DNA from: Ochotona curzoniae
Lineage: Eukaryota; Chordata; Mammalia; Lagomorpha; Ochotonidae
Reading direction: 5' to 3'
DNA: 64,000 nucleotides
Assembly: GCF_017591425.1 (NCBI RefSeq)
Contig: NW_024467120.1
Coordinates: 1,612,001-1,676,000 of the forward strand
This document shows, piece after piece, positions 10,225 to 23,404 of this stretch (positions are counted from its first letter, which is position 1; each line of letters starts with the position of its first letter). The notes beneath the pieces are model-generated. The model searched no databases. It was not told the origin of the DNA and worked only from the letters and a program-made list of their open reading frames with translations. Both the position numbers and the translations under genes were made by a program.

Positions 10225-10410
10225 CTAAGTGCAGCATGAATACCAGCTCATTAAATGCTCACAACCACCTTAGGAGTCAGGTGCTCCAGTCGCCAGCCCT
10301 GTTCCAGAGAGCAGGGCGGTGAGGGCTGAGCATGTGCCAATGTTCCCTACCCAGCAGCTCTGCGGTTTGAACCCAGGCAGTCGGGCTCCAGTGTCTGGAT
10401 GGCTATTTCC
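10225..10410 (-). mobile_element. MIR-type ancient SINE
   Basis: The reverse-strand MIR pattern is visible: AGCTCATTAAATGCTCACAA (compare 'ctcatttaatcctcacaa'), CTTAGGAG, then GCGGTTTGAACCCAGGCAG and GGGCTCCAGTGTCTG at the end. Confidence 0.65.
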
Positions 10411-13400
10411 GCTTCTTGTGCGGCAGCTACTCTCCCAACATGTGCACTGACCAGAGCTCTCCCCATCCAAAGTAACGTTATGGTCTATGTATGGCATGGC
10501 TTCTTTAGGTCAGACGATTGCAAAATGTCCCATCATCGTGGTAGAACCACCTTCCCTCAAGCTTCTCTCTGTGCCCATCTCTTTCTCTCTGGGTCCTGGA
10601 TATCATTGCCTTTCTTACCTCTTCAAACTTGGAGTTGGTCACAGCCCTCAAAGGTGTTTGTCAGAATCTTTGGGATCTGTGAGTCTGTCCTCATGTTACA
10701 CAGGGAAGTCAAGAATCAGGAGACGGTGGCGTTGACTCTGCCTCATCCAGGTGTGAGGGGAAAAACATCTTTTCTCTTCCTACTTTGGAGGGCACTGGCT
10801 GGGAAGCCCCTGTCCCAAAAGGCCTGGTAACAAGAGAAGGGCCTGCAGTTTAATTTAGTATGAGTCTTAAGTGCCCTGTATAAAGAACTGAACACCCAAA
10901 GAAACAGTCAGACCTGAGTATTTTTATGCTAGATTTGATGATGAGTGGAGGGGCGTGGCTAGAAGCAGAGTCTGAGCTCAGGTAGCACGCAGGGACAGTG
11001 ATGAAGCCCATGTGTTCAGAATCTGTAGTCTTGGAGGTGAGGATGTTCCCTCCTTCTAAGTACTGAGAAGGTCTAGGGAGCTTCTTTGGAGGAGCAGGGC
11101 AGAGGGGAAGTACCAAGACCTCGCTGCACCTGCTGGGAAGCCCTGTCTTGTCTCCAGGACACACCCGAGTCCAGCAGGTGTAGTTGGTTCCCAACTATTT
11201 CCATTGGGTCCTCCCATAAGTTCCATCTGTCCCACTGGGTGCTCCCTTCCCTCTCTTGGGGCCTTTCCTGCATGAACAGGGGCACAGTCGCATGCTTGCT
11301 GGCCCTCCAGGGTGTTCCTTTGATTGGGACTTTGGTTGGCCAGTCTTGAAGGATGGCCACAAAATTACAAAGCCTTTGCTTTCTAATTACATCATTCCTC
11401 CACCAGCATCAACAGGCCATGGTTCCAGGACCTCCTGTGAACACCAAACTCCATTGATGTGCAAGACCCTTTTATGGAATAGTATGGTGTTTTTATATCA
11501 CCCATGCAATACCCCCCTAAACTTGAAACTATCCCCAGATTGCTTATAATTCCTAGTACAATGTAACCACTGTGGGAGTTATTGTTAAACTAAGTTGTCT
11601 GGGAGACAAGGATAGTAAGTCTGTTCATGTTCAGTTCAGATGTGATTAAAAAAAAAAAAACAACTTTTTGATGGCAGTTTGAATCACTCCAGGTGCTCCC
11701 TGCAGGCACAGAGAGCAGCTGTCTAGTTGCTGCACACAGCCTGGCATTTACCCACTGGGGGTGAAGAGGGGTGAGCGGAATGAGGGCAGACAACTGTTCT
11801 ACTCACCTGTGCTGTGCTGGGCAGGTGTAGGGATCTGATGGACCAGGAGAAAGGGCTTGCGTGGGAGTTCGTAGAGGGGTGCGACGTATCCTCAGGCCAA
11901 GAGGCCCGGGTGACTGTCCAGGATGGAAGAAGCAGAGGAGATAGCTTGCTTGAGGCATCTGTAAGGTATAGAAGGCAAACTGTAGGGACATATATGGGAA
12001 TCCCAGGGCCAGTGACACTGGGGTGGCAAGGACAAGGCTGGAGAGCTTTCCAGGGCAGTGTCTGCATTCTAGCATTTCCCAACCCAGATTTGGACATGAA
12101 ATCTGGCCCCAGCAAAGGCAAATGGTTGCTGGAGGGAAGCACCGGAACCACTTGTGGATGAAATTCCAATGCATTCCATGCCTCTTTCTCCCAGCACTAG
12201 CTGGGAACTCCTGCTGCGGAAGCCCTAAGTTACTGCCAGGCCCTGGCTGTGATGCATACACTTGTCCTCACTATTGTGTCCCTGCAGACACAGATGTGTC
12301 CCAGGGTGGGCAGCTCAACTGTTTGTCATGTTTTCCAAGAGGCTGCCTGGAGCCCCGCACCTGTTAGGATTTTTGTGGCTGACGGCACCAGTGTCTAAAC
12401 ACATTAGCGTTGATCCTGTGCCTGGCTGGCATAAAGCACTCCCTTGAAAATGCATTTGCCTTTTTTTTTTTTAACCTATAAGTATTTAGAGCTGAGTTCT
12501 ACACTCCTTGCTATGTGGACATCAAATTATAGATTATCTAAATTCTATTCTTTGGATCTAGAGAGACGGCGTTTCCAAGGTTTTCTCCAAGCCAGTGCCT
12601 CGTGAAGTCTTTCTGGAAGGGGGGGTTTCTCATTCTGGTCTGCTCCAGTGGATCGGTGACATTTCTTTGACCAGCTCCGTTCCTTGCTGGTACAGAGAGG
12701 ATGATGTGTCTTGTGAGGAGACAGAAAAGGAGAGAGATTTATAGCCAAGTCTCAGAAGAAGCTCAGCCTCCAGTTTTGCTGTGCACACACATGCGTAAGT
12801 GTAGCCTTCATGTTGCCTCGTGTGCCTACCAGGGCAGGTGGCAGGAGAGCAGTACTGAGGCTATCAGCGTGATTGTTCTGGAAAGCTGAGACCTTTCTTG
12901 AGCAAAGGGGCTGTGGCCCATTCTCTTAAGGTTTTTAAAATTATCTATCATTTTTTTTAACCTCTAAAGCTTCATGAATGATATCAGGGGCCAGCAGCTT
13001 TCAACAGTCCTGTTTCTTTTTTTTCCCTTCACCTTCCTATTTGTGTGTTTTAAGTGGCATCCATGGGGAGTCTGAAAAATTAAACAAGAAGAATAAAGCA
13101 CTTTATTCTTTTGTTCCTCTTGGTGTCAGGACCTGCAGTAATAAAGGAAATTGAGATACAAACAATAGGATCTGTGTAGATTTTGTCTAGGGGACAAAGT
13201 GACAGCCGTCTTGTGTAAGGTTTAAAGCAGCAATGGTTTTGGGAAGAGCTGCTAGACTAGGGGAATCCGGCTGGTGATGCTTCCAGCTGCTCTCTGCACA
13301 TGCCCTACCCCTTCCATAACAGATTTAACTGGGAAAAGCCAGAAGAGTAAATTGAGGAGCAAAGAGGCATGCTATGGTTATTCATTGGAGAAAGTACCTC

Positions 13401-13809
13401 TGTTTCACAGGTGTGATTTAATGGCTTTGGTTGAACCCCAACCAAAAGTCAGCATAGCAGTAACCAAAAAGCAAGGTTGTGGGGCGTCCGGAGCAAGGTG
13501 GGGAGAGGGCATTGCCAGTCACCTCTCTTTGCTCTCCTGCCCAACGGGGAAGGGAAGCACCTGGCTCCTTTGCTCAGACCAATCCTCTCCAGGTAGCATC
13601 TTTATGCTTTGGGAAGCAAAACAGGGCAAGAGTCAGGAATGTTCTGGGAGAAAGAAGCAGCAATCACCTTCCCTGACATGGGCACTTGGGTGTGTTCAGG
13701 AGCCCTAGAGGAGCAGCATGCAGGGAGAAGAGGGATCCTGCGGGGAGGGAAGCAGAGGATGGGAGTGCGGGCGGGTCTGTTCAGGCCAACAGATGCACAA
13801 GGTCATGTT
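10411..13809. other. Unique sequence, no gene or repeat recognised
   Basis: Open frames of 114-152 codons occur on both strands near 11.7-12.4 kb, but they overlap and contain no domain. Homopolymer A or T runs lie at 11648 and 12462. Confidence 0.3.
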
Positions 13810-14201
13810 GGAGTGTAGATTTTCTTTCTTTCTTTCTTTCTTTCTTTCTTTTTTTCTTTTTAAGATTTATTTATTTATTGGAAAGTCAGATATACAGAGA
13901 GGAGGAGAGACAGAGAGGAAGATCTTCCATTCAATGATTCACTACCCAAGTGAGCGCAATGGCTGATGCTATGCCGATCCGAAGCCAGGATCCAGGAACT
14001 TCCTCCAGGTCTCCCACACGGGTGCAGGGTCCCAAGGCTTTGGGCCATCCTCGACTGCTTTCCCAGGCCACAAGCAGGGAGCTGGATGGGAAGTGGAGCT
14101 GCCAGGATTAGAACCAGCTTATCCACATGGGATCCCGGTGTGTTCAAGGCAAGGACTTTAGCCACTATGTCACGCTGCCGGGCCCGGAGTGTAGATTTTC
14201 T
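13810..14201 (-). mobile_element. C-SINE, young, full length, with 16-bp target-site duplication
   Basis: The element proper is 13826-14185. The sequence GGAGTGTAGATTTTCT flanks it perfectly at 13810-13825 and 14186-14201. The tail has turned into a (TTTC)n array of about 33 bp. The body carries GATATACAGAGAGGAGG and the head reads CACGCTGCCGGGCCC. The perfect duplication shows a recent insertion by LINE-1 machinery. Confidence 0.97.
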
Positions 14202-15556
14202 ATTCTAAGTGCATAGGTCGAATGGTCATCCTCCATGGGAACATACGTCAAATAATTTGTGTCTTCTCCAGCCTGATAGTCCTGAGAGGTTAACCGATGC
14301 ACTTACAGGTGCTCGGGCTTTCCATCTTGCTCTAAATTCCCCTCAACTTTGCTTAGGTCTGGGAGGCCAGCTAAGGTGAGAACTGCCTGTCTCCACCACC
14401 ATCCACCTGCTGGAGAGCCTGGCGTTGAGCCATCATACTTCAAAACTGACCTTGTTACCTTCAGGAGGACGGGCCAGTACATTGAGTCCTAGCTGAGGGA
14501 AGCTGCATCTTGCAAATGTTCTGGATCTACAAATCGCAGAAGTGGAAACTGCAGAGAACGAAGTGACCATTGGAGATCAGAAAAGCCTGTGACATTGGCC
14601 CTGGGCACTTTCATGTTAGGCTGAACCTGGCTGCAGTTATTTATAAGAAAGAAACAGACACTGATTTAAAGACAAAATGGGCAAACTATACTTTTATGAT
14701 GGCTCCCTCCCTTTATCTGTGGAATTACTATCTGTGATCTGAAGATGAAGTATTCATTCCCATGGTGCCATGAGAAGTTTAGGGATTTCCAGAGAGGCCA
14801 TTAATATTATTATTATCTTACTGTGCCTCATTGGTAGCTTAAACTCTATCCTTGGTAGCACCCACTGGTGGTCTTGGATGTATCCCCCACAGATAAGGAA
14901 GGACCTGTGAATCTATATCGGTTGGCTCAGGTTAGTTACATGGCTGTCACAACTTTTTCCATATTCTCAATATTTTAATAGAAATGAGGCCGTTTTGTAT
15001 CTCGAGGCACAGTTTGCAGGTCACCTGAGCTTCTTCAGTGGCAGGCAGGTGCCTGGAACTCTCTGAGCTTCAGGCAGCAGGAGAGGGCAGTGGCTGCACC
15101 ACATGCTGTTTCAGAAGGCTCTACTCGCAGTGCCACAGGCCGCTCTCACTCACACTTCATCAGCCAAAGCAAATCTGACGGTCATGGCTGAGGCTGCTCG
15201 GAAGCAAGGCCGAGTGTTATGCAGGACCTGGTCTGCAGTGGAGGACACTGGGTATTATAAACAAACAACGCAATGTGTAGCATAGGAGTGAATTTCAAGG
15301 GTTGCTGGAAGGTGGAATGAAGGATACGTTCATTTCAGAGCGAGACATTTCAAAAGCCATGAGTGGTTTTTACATAGTATGCATTTCCCACGGACTTTTG
15401 GAAGTACCCATCTATCAAATTCTTTTCTTCTTTTTTCTGGTGTTGGCTTTGAGATGAAAATTGGGTATTGATCCTGTATTAGTAGTGCTGAAGAACTTTC
15501 AGATACTGTAATTCAAAATATGAATTACTCCCTGAAAAAATAGAATCACAGCAATT
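14202..15556. other. Unique sequence, no gene recognised
   Basis: No repeat family is recognised. A short ATTATTATT run lies near 14806. Confidence 0.3.
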
Positions 15557-15835
15557 CTTTTTTTTTTTTTTAAAGAGTCATTTCTCTTAAATGGGTTGGG
15601 TAGGGGAGAGAGAGAGAGACTGCCAGAGTTGAGCCAGATCAGAGTCAGGACCTGGAACCCCATCCAGTTCTCCCACATGAGTGGAAGAGCCTCAAGTACT
15701 TGGGTCATCACACTGCTTCCCAGAGCGTTAGCAGGGAATTAGATGAGAAGTGCAAAGGAACTGGGACTCAAACTAGTGCCTTGACAAAGGATACAGATGT
15801 CCCAGGGGTGGCTGAATCCCCTACAACACTCAGTG
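15557..15835 (-). mobile_element. C-SINE, old and diverged
   Basis: It shows a T-run, a GAGAGAGAGAGACTG body, GAACCCCATCCAGTTCTCCC, TGCTTCCCAGAGCGTTAGC and GGGACTCAAACTAGTGCC in reverse orientation. Confidence 0.75.
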
Positions 15836-15870
15836 CAGAAACTTTCTTTAAACATTTAAAAAAAAAAAAA

Positions 15871-16135
15871 AGATTTATCTTATTGGAAGGCAGAATTACA
15901 GAGAAAAAGTGAAATCTTCCACCTGCTGGTTTAGTCTTCACATGGTTGCAATGGCCAGGTCTGGGCCAGACCAGGCCGAAGCCTGGAATCAGGAGCTTCT
16001 TCCTGATCTTCCAGGTACTTGAGCCATTCTCTGCTGGATCACAAGTGGAGGAGCTAGGACCTGAACCAGAACTCAAAGGGGATGCTGGCATTGCAATCAG
16101 AGGCTTTATGTACTATGCCACAATCCTGCCCCCCT
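15871..16135 (-). mobile_element. C-SINE, diverged, in tandem with the previous copy
   Basis: It shows AGATTTATCTTATTGGAAGG, CTTCCACCTGCTGGTTTAG, a CCTGAACCAGAACTC stretch and TACTATGCCACAATCCTGCC at the head end. Confidence 0.8.
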
Positions 16136-16775
16136 AGCATTCCTTTTTGAAGGATAGTTTTTGAAATCCTAATGTAAGCAGTTTAGGAATGACTGAGCAT
16201 CATTTTAGTAGGAAAAGGAACATTGAACAAAACAGAACTGTCAATTCCTAACACTGTGTGGTATCATTCTCTCAAACGTTTGAGCTCAATGGAAGGAATT
16301 TTATGTAAAAAAGCAATCCTTATATTTTCCCCCTTCAAATTGTAGTGAATAGGATACAATGAATACCTTGATAACATTGTGTCAACATTATGTTCTATTT
16401 AGAAAAGCCTGCATTTTGTGCTTAGCTTTGGAATATGAAAATTGATTTCCACCAAGGATGAAAAACCAAAACAAAACAGATGAGCACAGCGTGTGTGAGC
16501 CAAAACCATTTTATGCCAGCTGTCAAGCATGTGTCCCATGGCATTGAGGCTCTGCCGGCCCGTACCTGGACAACTACGGTGGCCCCAACTGGCCCCTCTG
16601 CTTCTGCCCTGCTGCTCTGAGTTCTGTTCGCCACTCAGGAGCTGAGTGGACCTTGTAGAACCTTCTAGAATCTTCTGAAGCTCAAAAGCTGCCAAGAATC
16701 CTCCAAGGACACTACTGATCTACTGTAATGGATTCTCAACAGTCTTTCCTGGACCTGTGAGATCTTATAGAGTTC
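16136..16775. other. Unique sequence, nothing recognised
   Basis: Near 16.5-16.7 kb it is moderately GC-rich. No repeat or exon is supported. Confidence 0.3.
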
Positions 16776-17195
16776 ATGCTCAGATGGCCCTATCTCGTTT
16801 CCTGTCACTCATCACCACTTGCATTGCACTCCAGGCACCCTGGCTCTCTGGATCTTTTTCTTGCTGACCTGCAAAACTCTTGCCATTCCAGGGCCTTTGC
16901 ACTGGTGGCTCCTCTGTGTGTGCATGGATCCCAGAACTGCACCTTCCTTGTTGTTCAGTTCATCAAAAAGGCCTTCCCAGACTCCTACCTACAAAACAGC
17001 ATGTGTACCCTCCGACTGCTTCCTCCGTATTATTTTTCTTCTTAGCACCAGTCCCCCCATGACATAATATCTGGACGCTTGTTATCCACTCATCTTCACT
17101 GCACTATAACTGCAGAGAGAGATCAGTTTACCCTTTATCCCTTATGCCAAAAGCAAGGACTCACACTTAGTAGGTGCATGATGGTATTTGTGGGC
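16776..17195 (+). mobile_element. L2 (LINE-2) 3' end
   Basis: The motif series matches the L2 tail in order: GGGCCTTTGCACTGGTGGCT, then AAAAGGCCTTCCCAGACTCC (compare 'agaggccttccctgacc'), TATTTTTCTTCTTAGCACC (compare 'tttcttcatagcactta'), TGACATAATAT, and ACTTAGTAGGTGCATGATG near the end. L2 was active before the placental radiation, so the decay level fits. It is non-coding and inactive. Confidence 0.85.
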
Positions 17196-17209
17196 TAAAT
17201 TAAAAGATT

Positions 17210-17400
17210 TTTACAGTGGAAGATGACCCAAGTGCTTGGGCCTCTATATCCCCACAGAAGACCCTGGAAAACTCCTGGCTCCTGGTTTTGGCCTGGCATA
17301 GTTGCCCAGCCCCAACCATTGTAGCCATTAGGGGAGTGAATCAGCAGATGTAAGATCTCTCTGTCTTTCTCTCTCTCTCTTTCAAGTGAATCATTTAAAA
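17210..17400 (+). mobile_element. C-SINE, 5'-truncated
   Basis: Only the second half is present: GATGACCCAAGTGCTTGGGC, CTGGCTCCTGG, GGGAGTGAATCAGCAGATG, a CT-rich run and TTTCAAGTGAATC. It directly follows the L2 tail. Confidence 0.8.
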
Positions 17401-18164
17401 CAGTGCTTTTTAGACTGGAAGTTTAGCTACATGAACATACGACTTTAAAAACCCAGCACGCTGGATGTTTGAAACGCGGCACAATCCCTCACTTTGCATG
17501 CTCTGTGTCAGTTTCTTCGGCTAGGTCTCAGCATGTGCTATTGCCAGAAACATGCCAGGGGACCAGAGAGCCCTGAGTAATGGTGCAGATGCAGCATGAA
17601 AAAACTGTTGGGCACATTTGCCCAGGAACAATGAGTTCTTTTCTGCAAAGGGGATGACTTCTAGTTACGGCAGCCACTGTGGGAGAAAAAGCAGTACAGG
17701 CAGGAATAACAGGAAAATAGCCACAGCTGTGCTGCTCCCATATGAGTGTGGCGGGCTGAAAAGGTTAAGACAGCCCCAGAGAAGACGGCTCCATTGGGCT
17801 CCCTGCCCTGCTATCGGCCCCAGCAAAGGGCTGTCGATGAAGGGCTGTGGTTACCTCGAGGAATCATGTCCCGTGTGCCTGTATTCTTCCGTTCCTGGGA
17901 AGGCACTTGGAGCCACTTTTCTAGAATTTGATGTCACTCTTGGGTGATCTACCATAGCGCGCATGCACACACACGCATGCACACATATACACATTGTCCT
18001 GCTGCAGCTGTGCACAAGGAAGGCTCAAGGGTCACACCCCTGGGGACTCCATGTCCATCTTCTGGCTCTGAGCCTCTGGTAGACATCAGCCTCACCAGCA
18101 TGTCTCCCACCCCCATCCCTGCTGTGATATAAACTCACTGGAAAAAAAAATGACATGATGGAAA

Positions 18165-18265
18165 ATCTAGGCTGGGTTGCCTGTGGAGGTTTAATTAACC
18201 CTCTCCAGTGATTGTTAGTAATTAAGATGCCTAGCTTCATTAATTGAGATTAGAGATGGTTGACT
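18165..18265. promoter_or_regulatory. Cluster of homeodomain-type sites, candidate enhancer
   Basis: Three palindrome-like sites occur within about 60 bp: GTTTAATTAACC, AGTAATTAAG and CATTAATTGAG. These fit LIM-homeodomain or paired-type factors. No known repeat overlaps. This is inference from motifs only. Confidence 0.3.
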
Positions 18266-20734
18266 CTGACCTCAGAGCCCTAAGCTCAGCGCAGTACCAA
18301 ACAGCGAGCTGTTGAACAAACAGGGGTCACCGAGGAAATCAAAAGGGAAATTAAAAAAAATTCCTTGAGAGAAATTCAAGTGGAAACACCACACACCAGA
18401 ACGTGTGGGTTTCAGCAAAAGGTGTACAGAGAGGGAAGTTTGCAGCAATAGCATGTCTGTAAAAAATTAGGTATCAAATGAGCAACTTAATGACATGGCA
18501 CATGGACCTAGAAAAGCAAAAAACAAACCAGACTTATAGTTATTAAAAGGAAGGACTGACCAAGTTCAGAGAAGAGAAAAACAAAACAGAGACAAAAATA
18601 AATAATACAAAGCTACTTCCTCAGTCTGAAGGGAAGTCCTTGGCCAGGATGTCAGCCTTGGCTGGACATGGGAGTGAATTCTCAAAGCTGCTGGTAGCTG
18701 CCCCTTGCTACTTGGGAAGCCATTCCACTTGTGTGCCTGTGTGGCTTGCCTGTTGTAAAAAGCCTGGGGAGGACATTTGTACATGTCAAGTGTATAGCAT
18801 CGCGCTGTATAACAGGCCGTTTTGGGGCCACTTAGCTGAGGTCATCTCATTGGGCTATTGTCACAACCCTGGCAAGGAAGGGCTCCCAGCCTCAGTTTCC
18901 GGAAGTGAGACCATTGTCCCTACCAGTCAGGGTCTGGGCAAAGCATCCAAAGCCCACTCCTAGAGAGTCCCACTAGGAGTATGACTGATGGGAATGTGTG
19001 GCGAGGGGTCTGGGGTACAAACCCTCAGCCTGAGATGTGGGGTGTCCCCTCAGCCTGAGGTATGAGAGCCATGGAATGGGGTGGCCTCCTAAAGCTGAAC
19101 TGTGGATCTGTAAGACAAAGCCCAGGCCTAAGAGCCCGTGACACTGCCCTTGGACAGACGGGGGGTCGGGGGATAAGGTGGGCTGGGGAGTGGCTCCAGC
19201 TGATACTTCTGGGTGCAGGGGAAGATGTGTGCCAGCTGTGCCACTGGCATCCTAAATGCATCGCTAAGACAGGATCTCACTTTCCGCTTGGGTCCTCTTC
19301 CTTCCTTGCTTCTGTCATGCTTTCCCTATGTCCCCGAAAAATTTGCCAGGCACCAGAAAGGCTAATAAGAACCAATCTCTGGTCTTGGGGCACTCGCTTC
19401 AGCATCCTGCTATGCAGAAGCTGGTGTCCTCAGAAGTACTCTGCATCATGAAACTCCCCCGCCCCCCCCCACACAATCCACACCGAAGCTTAATTTTTAA
19501 CCAAAGGCAGCTCTTAGTAATGACCTTGGAAATCTTCAAGCAAGAAAGCAACCTCAATCCCCTATCCTACTGCCCTGGAGTTGGCCCCCTAAGCTACTCT
19601 CCTTCAGCAGGCCAAGCCTCAAGTGCTAGCCAGAGCATTCATTCATCTTTTTTTTTTTCTTTTAATTTCTTTTAATACACTTTGCCTTGAAAGGCTGAGC
19701 TTGCACCTGGGGGTTTTCATGGGAAGCTGGGATGCTTGGACACAGCACTGCAGGTGGCTGCCCCATCTTGGCCAGGGGAGCACACCCTCTTCCAGACAAG
19801 CCAGTGAACACGGGTCTGCACCTTGGCTGCTCAACCCACTGGGACTGGCAGCTGCTTATAAAACAGTTGCGACAGCCCCTTTCTTTTGAGCAGGAGAGCC
19901 CGAGGCTTCTATGCATCTCTGGATTGCTCCAAGGCCCTGTTGTTTGCAGCAAGCGCGGGGTATACTCGCAGGGGTGTGCTCACTTGAGCTCGCTAGGCAC
20001 ACTTGCCATCTTCCCAGCTATTATTGAGTTAAGTACCCTTCAAGGAGAATTTCTCCGAGGCTCCTGTATTGACATCCTCCTGATGCTTGGAGAGACAGCT
20101 TTGCAAGCTGTTTGCTCCCGTGGAAGAAAGCTTGTGAGCACTCAGACATCCTCTGTTCAGTGAGCAGAAGAAGGAAGGTGGCATGGTCATGAGGGACCAG
20201 AAATAGCTGCTTGCAAAGCCAGATGGCTGTCTTCTTTTTCCTAGGCTTCCCCCTGCTGCCCTCTGGCCCTCACCGACTTTGAAAAATCAATCCAGAGCAT
20301 GCACATCTACTGCAAGGGGAACTTAAGGTTTCTGCAGGACAGGCTGATGGCGAGATGCATGTTGAGGAGTATATCCTGGGTGAGGATAGGGCTGCTGGCT
20401 TGTGAACTAGCCCTGTGCTGTCTGCCCAATCCAGGCCCTTGTTGGCCCTGGGACTTCCCTTCTCTGCCATTATTTGCCATCTGCACGCTTGTTCCCTGCT
20501 TCGTTCTGCTGAAGGCCGCAGAAAGGAGGAACCCCTGGAGATAGTGACAACATGTCACAGCCGTGAGCCCCCCAGGGAACTGGCATCAAAGCTGGAGGCT
20601 TGGGGAGGCAGGCTTCCAGTGCCTTGGGGCGAGACAGCAAGGATTTCTCAGGTTGGGGTGGGGGGCTTGGCAGGCAGGCCAGGGAGACAGAACAGGCCCC
20701 TATCAGAGAACGAGCAATTGTGGGTTCTTTTGTT

Positions 20735-20820
20735 TAGATTTGTGCCTTGAGCAAGCTCTGTGACTTTGGGAAACATCACTAAACACCTCCACATCTGTGC
20801 CCTCAGTTACAGCTTTTTGT
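20735..20820 (+). mobile_element. MIR fragment
   Basis: GTGCCTTGAGCAAGCTCTGTG, ACTTTGGG, then CTCCACATCTGTGCCCTCAG resembles the MIR 'ggcaagtcacttaacctctctgagcctcag' core. Only a short part is left. Confidence 0.4.
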
Positions 20821-20919
20821 GACAATCCATTTGTTCATTCAGCAAACAAGAGGACATTTCAAAACGTTTGTGGAATGATGAAGTGACAGGTAAGTTCAGC
20901 GTTCAAACATTTGGAAGGA

Positions 20920-21130
20920 GAGTGTGATGTTGTGCAGTGTGTTGAGCCACTGCTAGCAAGGTCTGCATCACAAATGAATGCCGATTTGCTTCCTGGTGTG
21001 CTTGGGAAAGCAGCAGAAGATGGCCCAAATGCTTGGGCCCTGAAGCCACGAGAGAGACCTGGATAAGAGGCGCCAGGCTCCTGGCTTTGGATCCAGCACA
21101 GTTCCAGCCATTGCAGCCTCTTGCAGAATG
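20920..21130 (+). mobile_element. C-SINE, 3'-truncated and diverged
   Basis: TGTTGTGCAGTGTGTTGAGC (head), GGAAAGCAGCAGAAGATGGC, CAAATGCTTGGGCCCTG and GGCTCCTGGCTTTGGATCC follow the plus-strand order. The CT-rich tail is absent. Confidence 0.75.
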
Positions 21131-21139
21131 AGGGACAGA

Positions 21140-23404
21140 AAGAGGCCTGGCTGGAAGAGTTGCAGGTGGAGAACTGGGATGAAAACTGGGAGTGAGATAT
21201 GGTAGTCCTCATGTCTGGATGGTAGATGGGGGTCCCAGGAAATCTTGGCTTTGGGCATGCGTGTCTGCATGTGGTCTTTCCTCTGACTGTAGGCCTCTTC
21301 TTGTCCGGATGCCTGCCAGAGAGAGACACAAACACGGAGACTGCAATCTCCTGAGCATGAAATGAGTGGGTGGCATGTCCGTGTTTCAGGAACAACATCC
21401 AAGCCAAAAAGCCAAGTGTGTCCATGGCTGGAGTGCATCCATGTGTGGGGCCCAAACCTCATTCTGTGTTTTAAAAGTTGTGGCAAACTCATGTAATCAT
21501 CAAATTTCCATCCTTACCTGCTTAGAAGCTTGCAGTTTCACAGGGGTCAATGGGTGCTCAAAGTTGGGCTAACCAATCGTCAGAGTTGACCATTCTGCAA
21601 AATGGCAGCCCTGGAACCCAGACAATGCTGACACTGCTAGCTGTCCTCCCTGCCCCTGCAGCCGCCCTCCCACTGGCTCTCCCAGGCAGCAGCCTGCCCA
21701 AGTACCTCATGCTGGAGGACTTGGTATCTGTGCCTGGCTTGCTTCCCAAACACTCACAGCCTGAGCCAGGATGTCACAGGTGCCAAGGGTTGCCCTGCAG
21801 TGTGTTCCAGGTCCACAGAGGCCCTTATCTCTGCTTCTGCTTTCACATTTGTTTTTCCCATGGGGAGCCCAGGAATGGTTACTGCCCCAGGTGGCTGATG
21901 GGAAAGTAAGGCAGAAGTGGGGGAGGTGTGGGTAGGGCCCTGAACACCACTCGGGAGGCATAGGCCTGGGACCAAGACACAGCCAAGGGATCTGGGCAAG
22001 CACACTTTTCCTTACACCACAGAAGGAGTTTTAGTGCCCTGGGAGCACCTGGGGATATGCCACATCCCCTGGGGTTTGGAGGGAAGATGGCCCTAGGGCA
22101 GGAGCAATTACAGCCAGTGACAAGTTGCTGGTGGAGGAGAGGCCAGTGTGAGGGGCAGACAGAGCCCTTATAGCCAGCCCACCTCTGGCTGTGTCCAGGT
22201 GTTGGTTTTGCCCAGCAAGTCCCTGCATCTCCCTCTAGCACATGGGACACAGATCGGTGGATCCATCTGATCAGACCCAGGAACTGGGTGATGGCAGGGA
22301 GCAGTGATGCTGGCTAGTCCTGAAAAGGTGAGTTCTGGAAGGTCAAGGATGAGAGCAGCCACATGAAGCGGCAGTGACACAGTGGGGTCTAGAATAGCGG
22401 TGTTGGTCCAGAGCTCACCATGATGTCAAGGGAAGACTTTATCTCTGAAAAGATTTCTACTGGGGTTGGTGGCGATCTTTCTAGGGATCCTCTTTCTAGG
22501 GACCAGGTCACCAGACCATCCTGAGGAAGAGTCAACATTTGGTGAATGGGAGACTCTGCCTGCCTCCCTTTTCACCCACTCACCCCTTGAGAGCACTTTT
22601 GGCTTTAGGATGCTCTTGGCTGTGACCCTTACATGCCTAACACTCCTCCCCTCGAAACAAATGAAACAAGCCACTTGCTGGTTTCACATTAGGTTCTCAG
22701 ACACCTGGGCTTGATGGAGGGAGGTGGTGAGCCGGGCTGTGGTGCTGGGGGTATAGGGCTCCCACTGGAAAGCAGTTTCACATGCTGCCCAGCTCAGTCA
22801 GCACTTTGTTTGGGTAGCTGTTCTGGAACACTGGTTATTTGTGGTCCGTGGGGGAGGCTTGTCCTGCTTCATTGCACAGTCTGCTCCAAGGTGAGCTCTT
22901 CATTTCACTCACAGGTCATCACTTTCCTAAAGCATGAGAATGTTGCACCGTGTTCTCCATGGTCAAGGACAAGGACCACACTCCAACCCAACAGCCCAGA
23001 AAGACTTCGCATTCCTCTCAGTGCCTCATTGTGAACTTCATGCACCCAGAAGTGCATGAAAGCTTCAAGAGCTGGCTAATAGATGGATGGATACGCAGCT
23101 TTTAATGAACTTCCTGATTCTACGATGCATGAATTTTATTATAAGGCACTGAGTATATCTGGAGATGACTTAGATTCAATAAGCTGGACAAGGAAAGTGA
23201 CATCAGCGTCAACTTAAACCAATCCTTCATCTCATGCAGAATTCTTCTCTCTAAGCTTTCTCAATTTTCCTCCTCTGTGTTTGTTGTAAAAACTCTGGCA
23301 CCTGGGAGCCTCGTTCTATTATTTTAACATTATCATTGAAAGAAGTAGAGGTAAAAATGGAGGAGGGGAGAGGTAGAATCAGAAGTAAAAATGGAGTGGC
23401 GGGG
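21140..23404. other. Unique sequence, no gene recognised
   Basis: Open frames up to about 175-200 codons occur on the minus strand at 20.9-21.5 kb, partly inside the SINE, and are not credible genes. No other feature is supported. Confidence 0.3.

Larger units (their letters stand above)
17401..20919. other. Unique sequence with a homeodomain-site cluster
   Basis: No gene is recognised. A CA/GCATG-rich patch lies at 17954-17992 and a cluster of ATTA-type sites at 18165-18265 (listed separately). A MIR-like fragment lies at 20735. Confidence 0.3.

Noticed and set aside
20859..21492. Minus-strand frames of 174-198 codons as genes
   Set aside because: They run through an antisense C-SINE and overlap each other in different frames.
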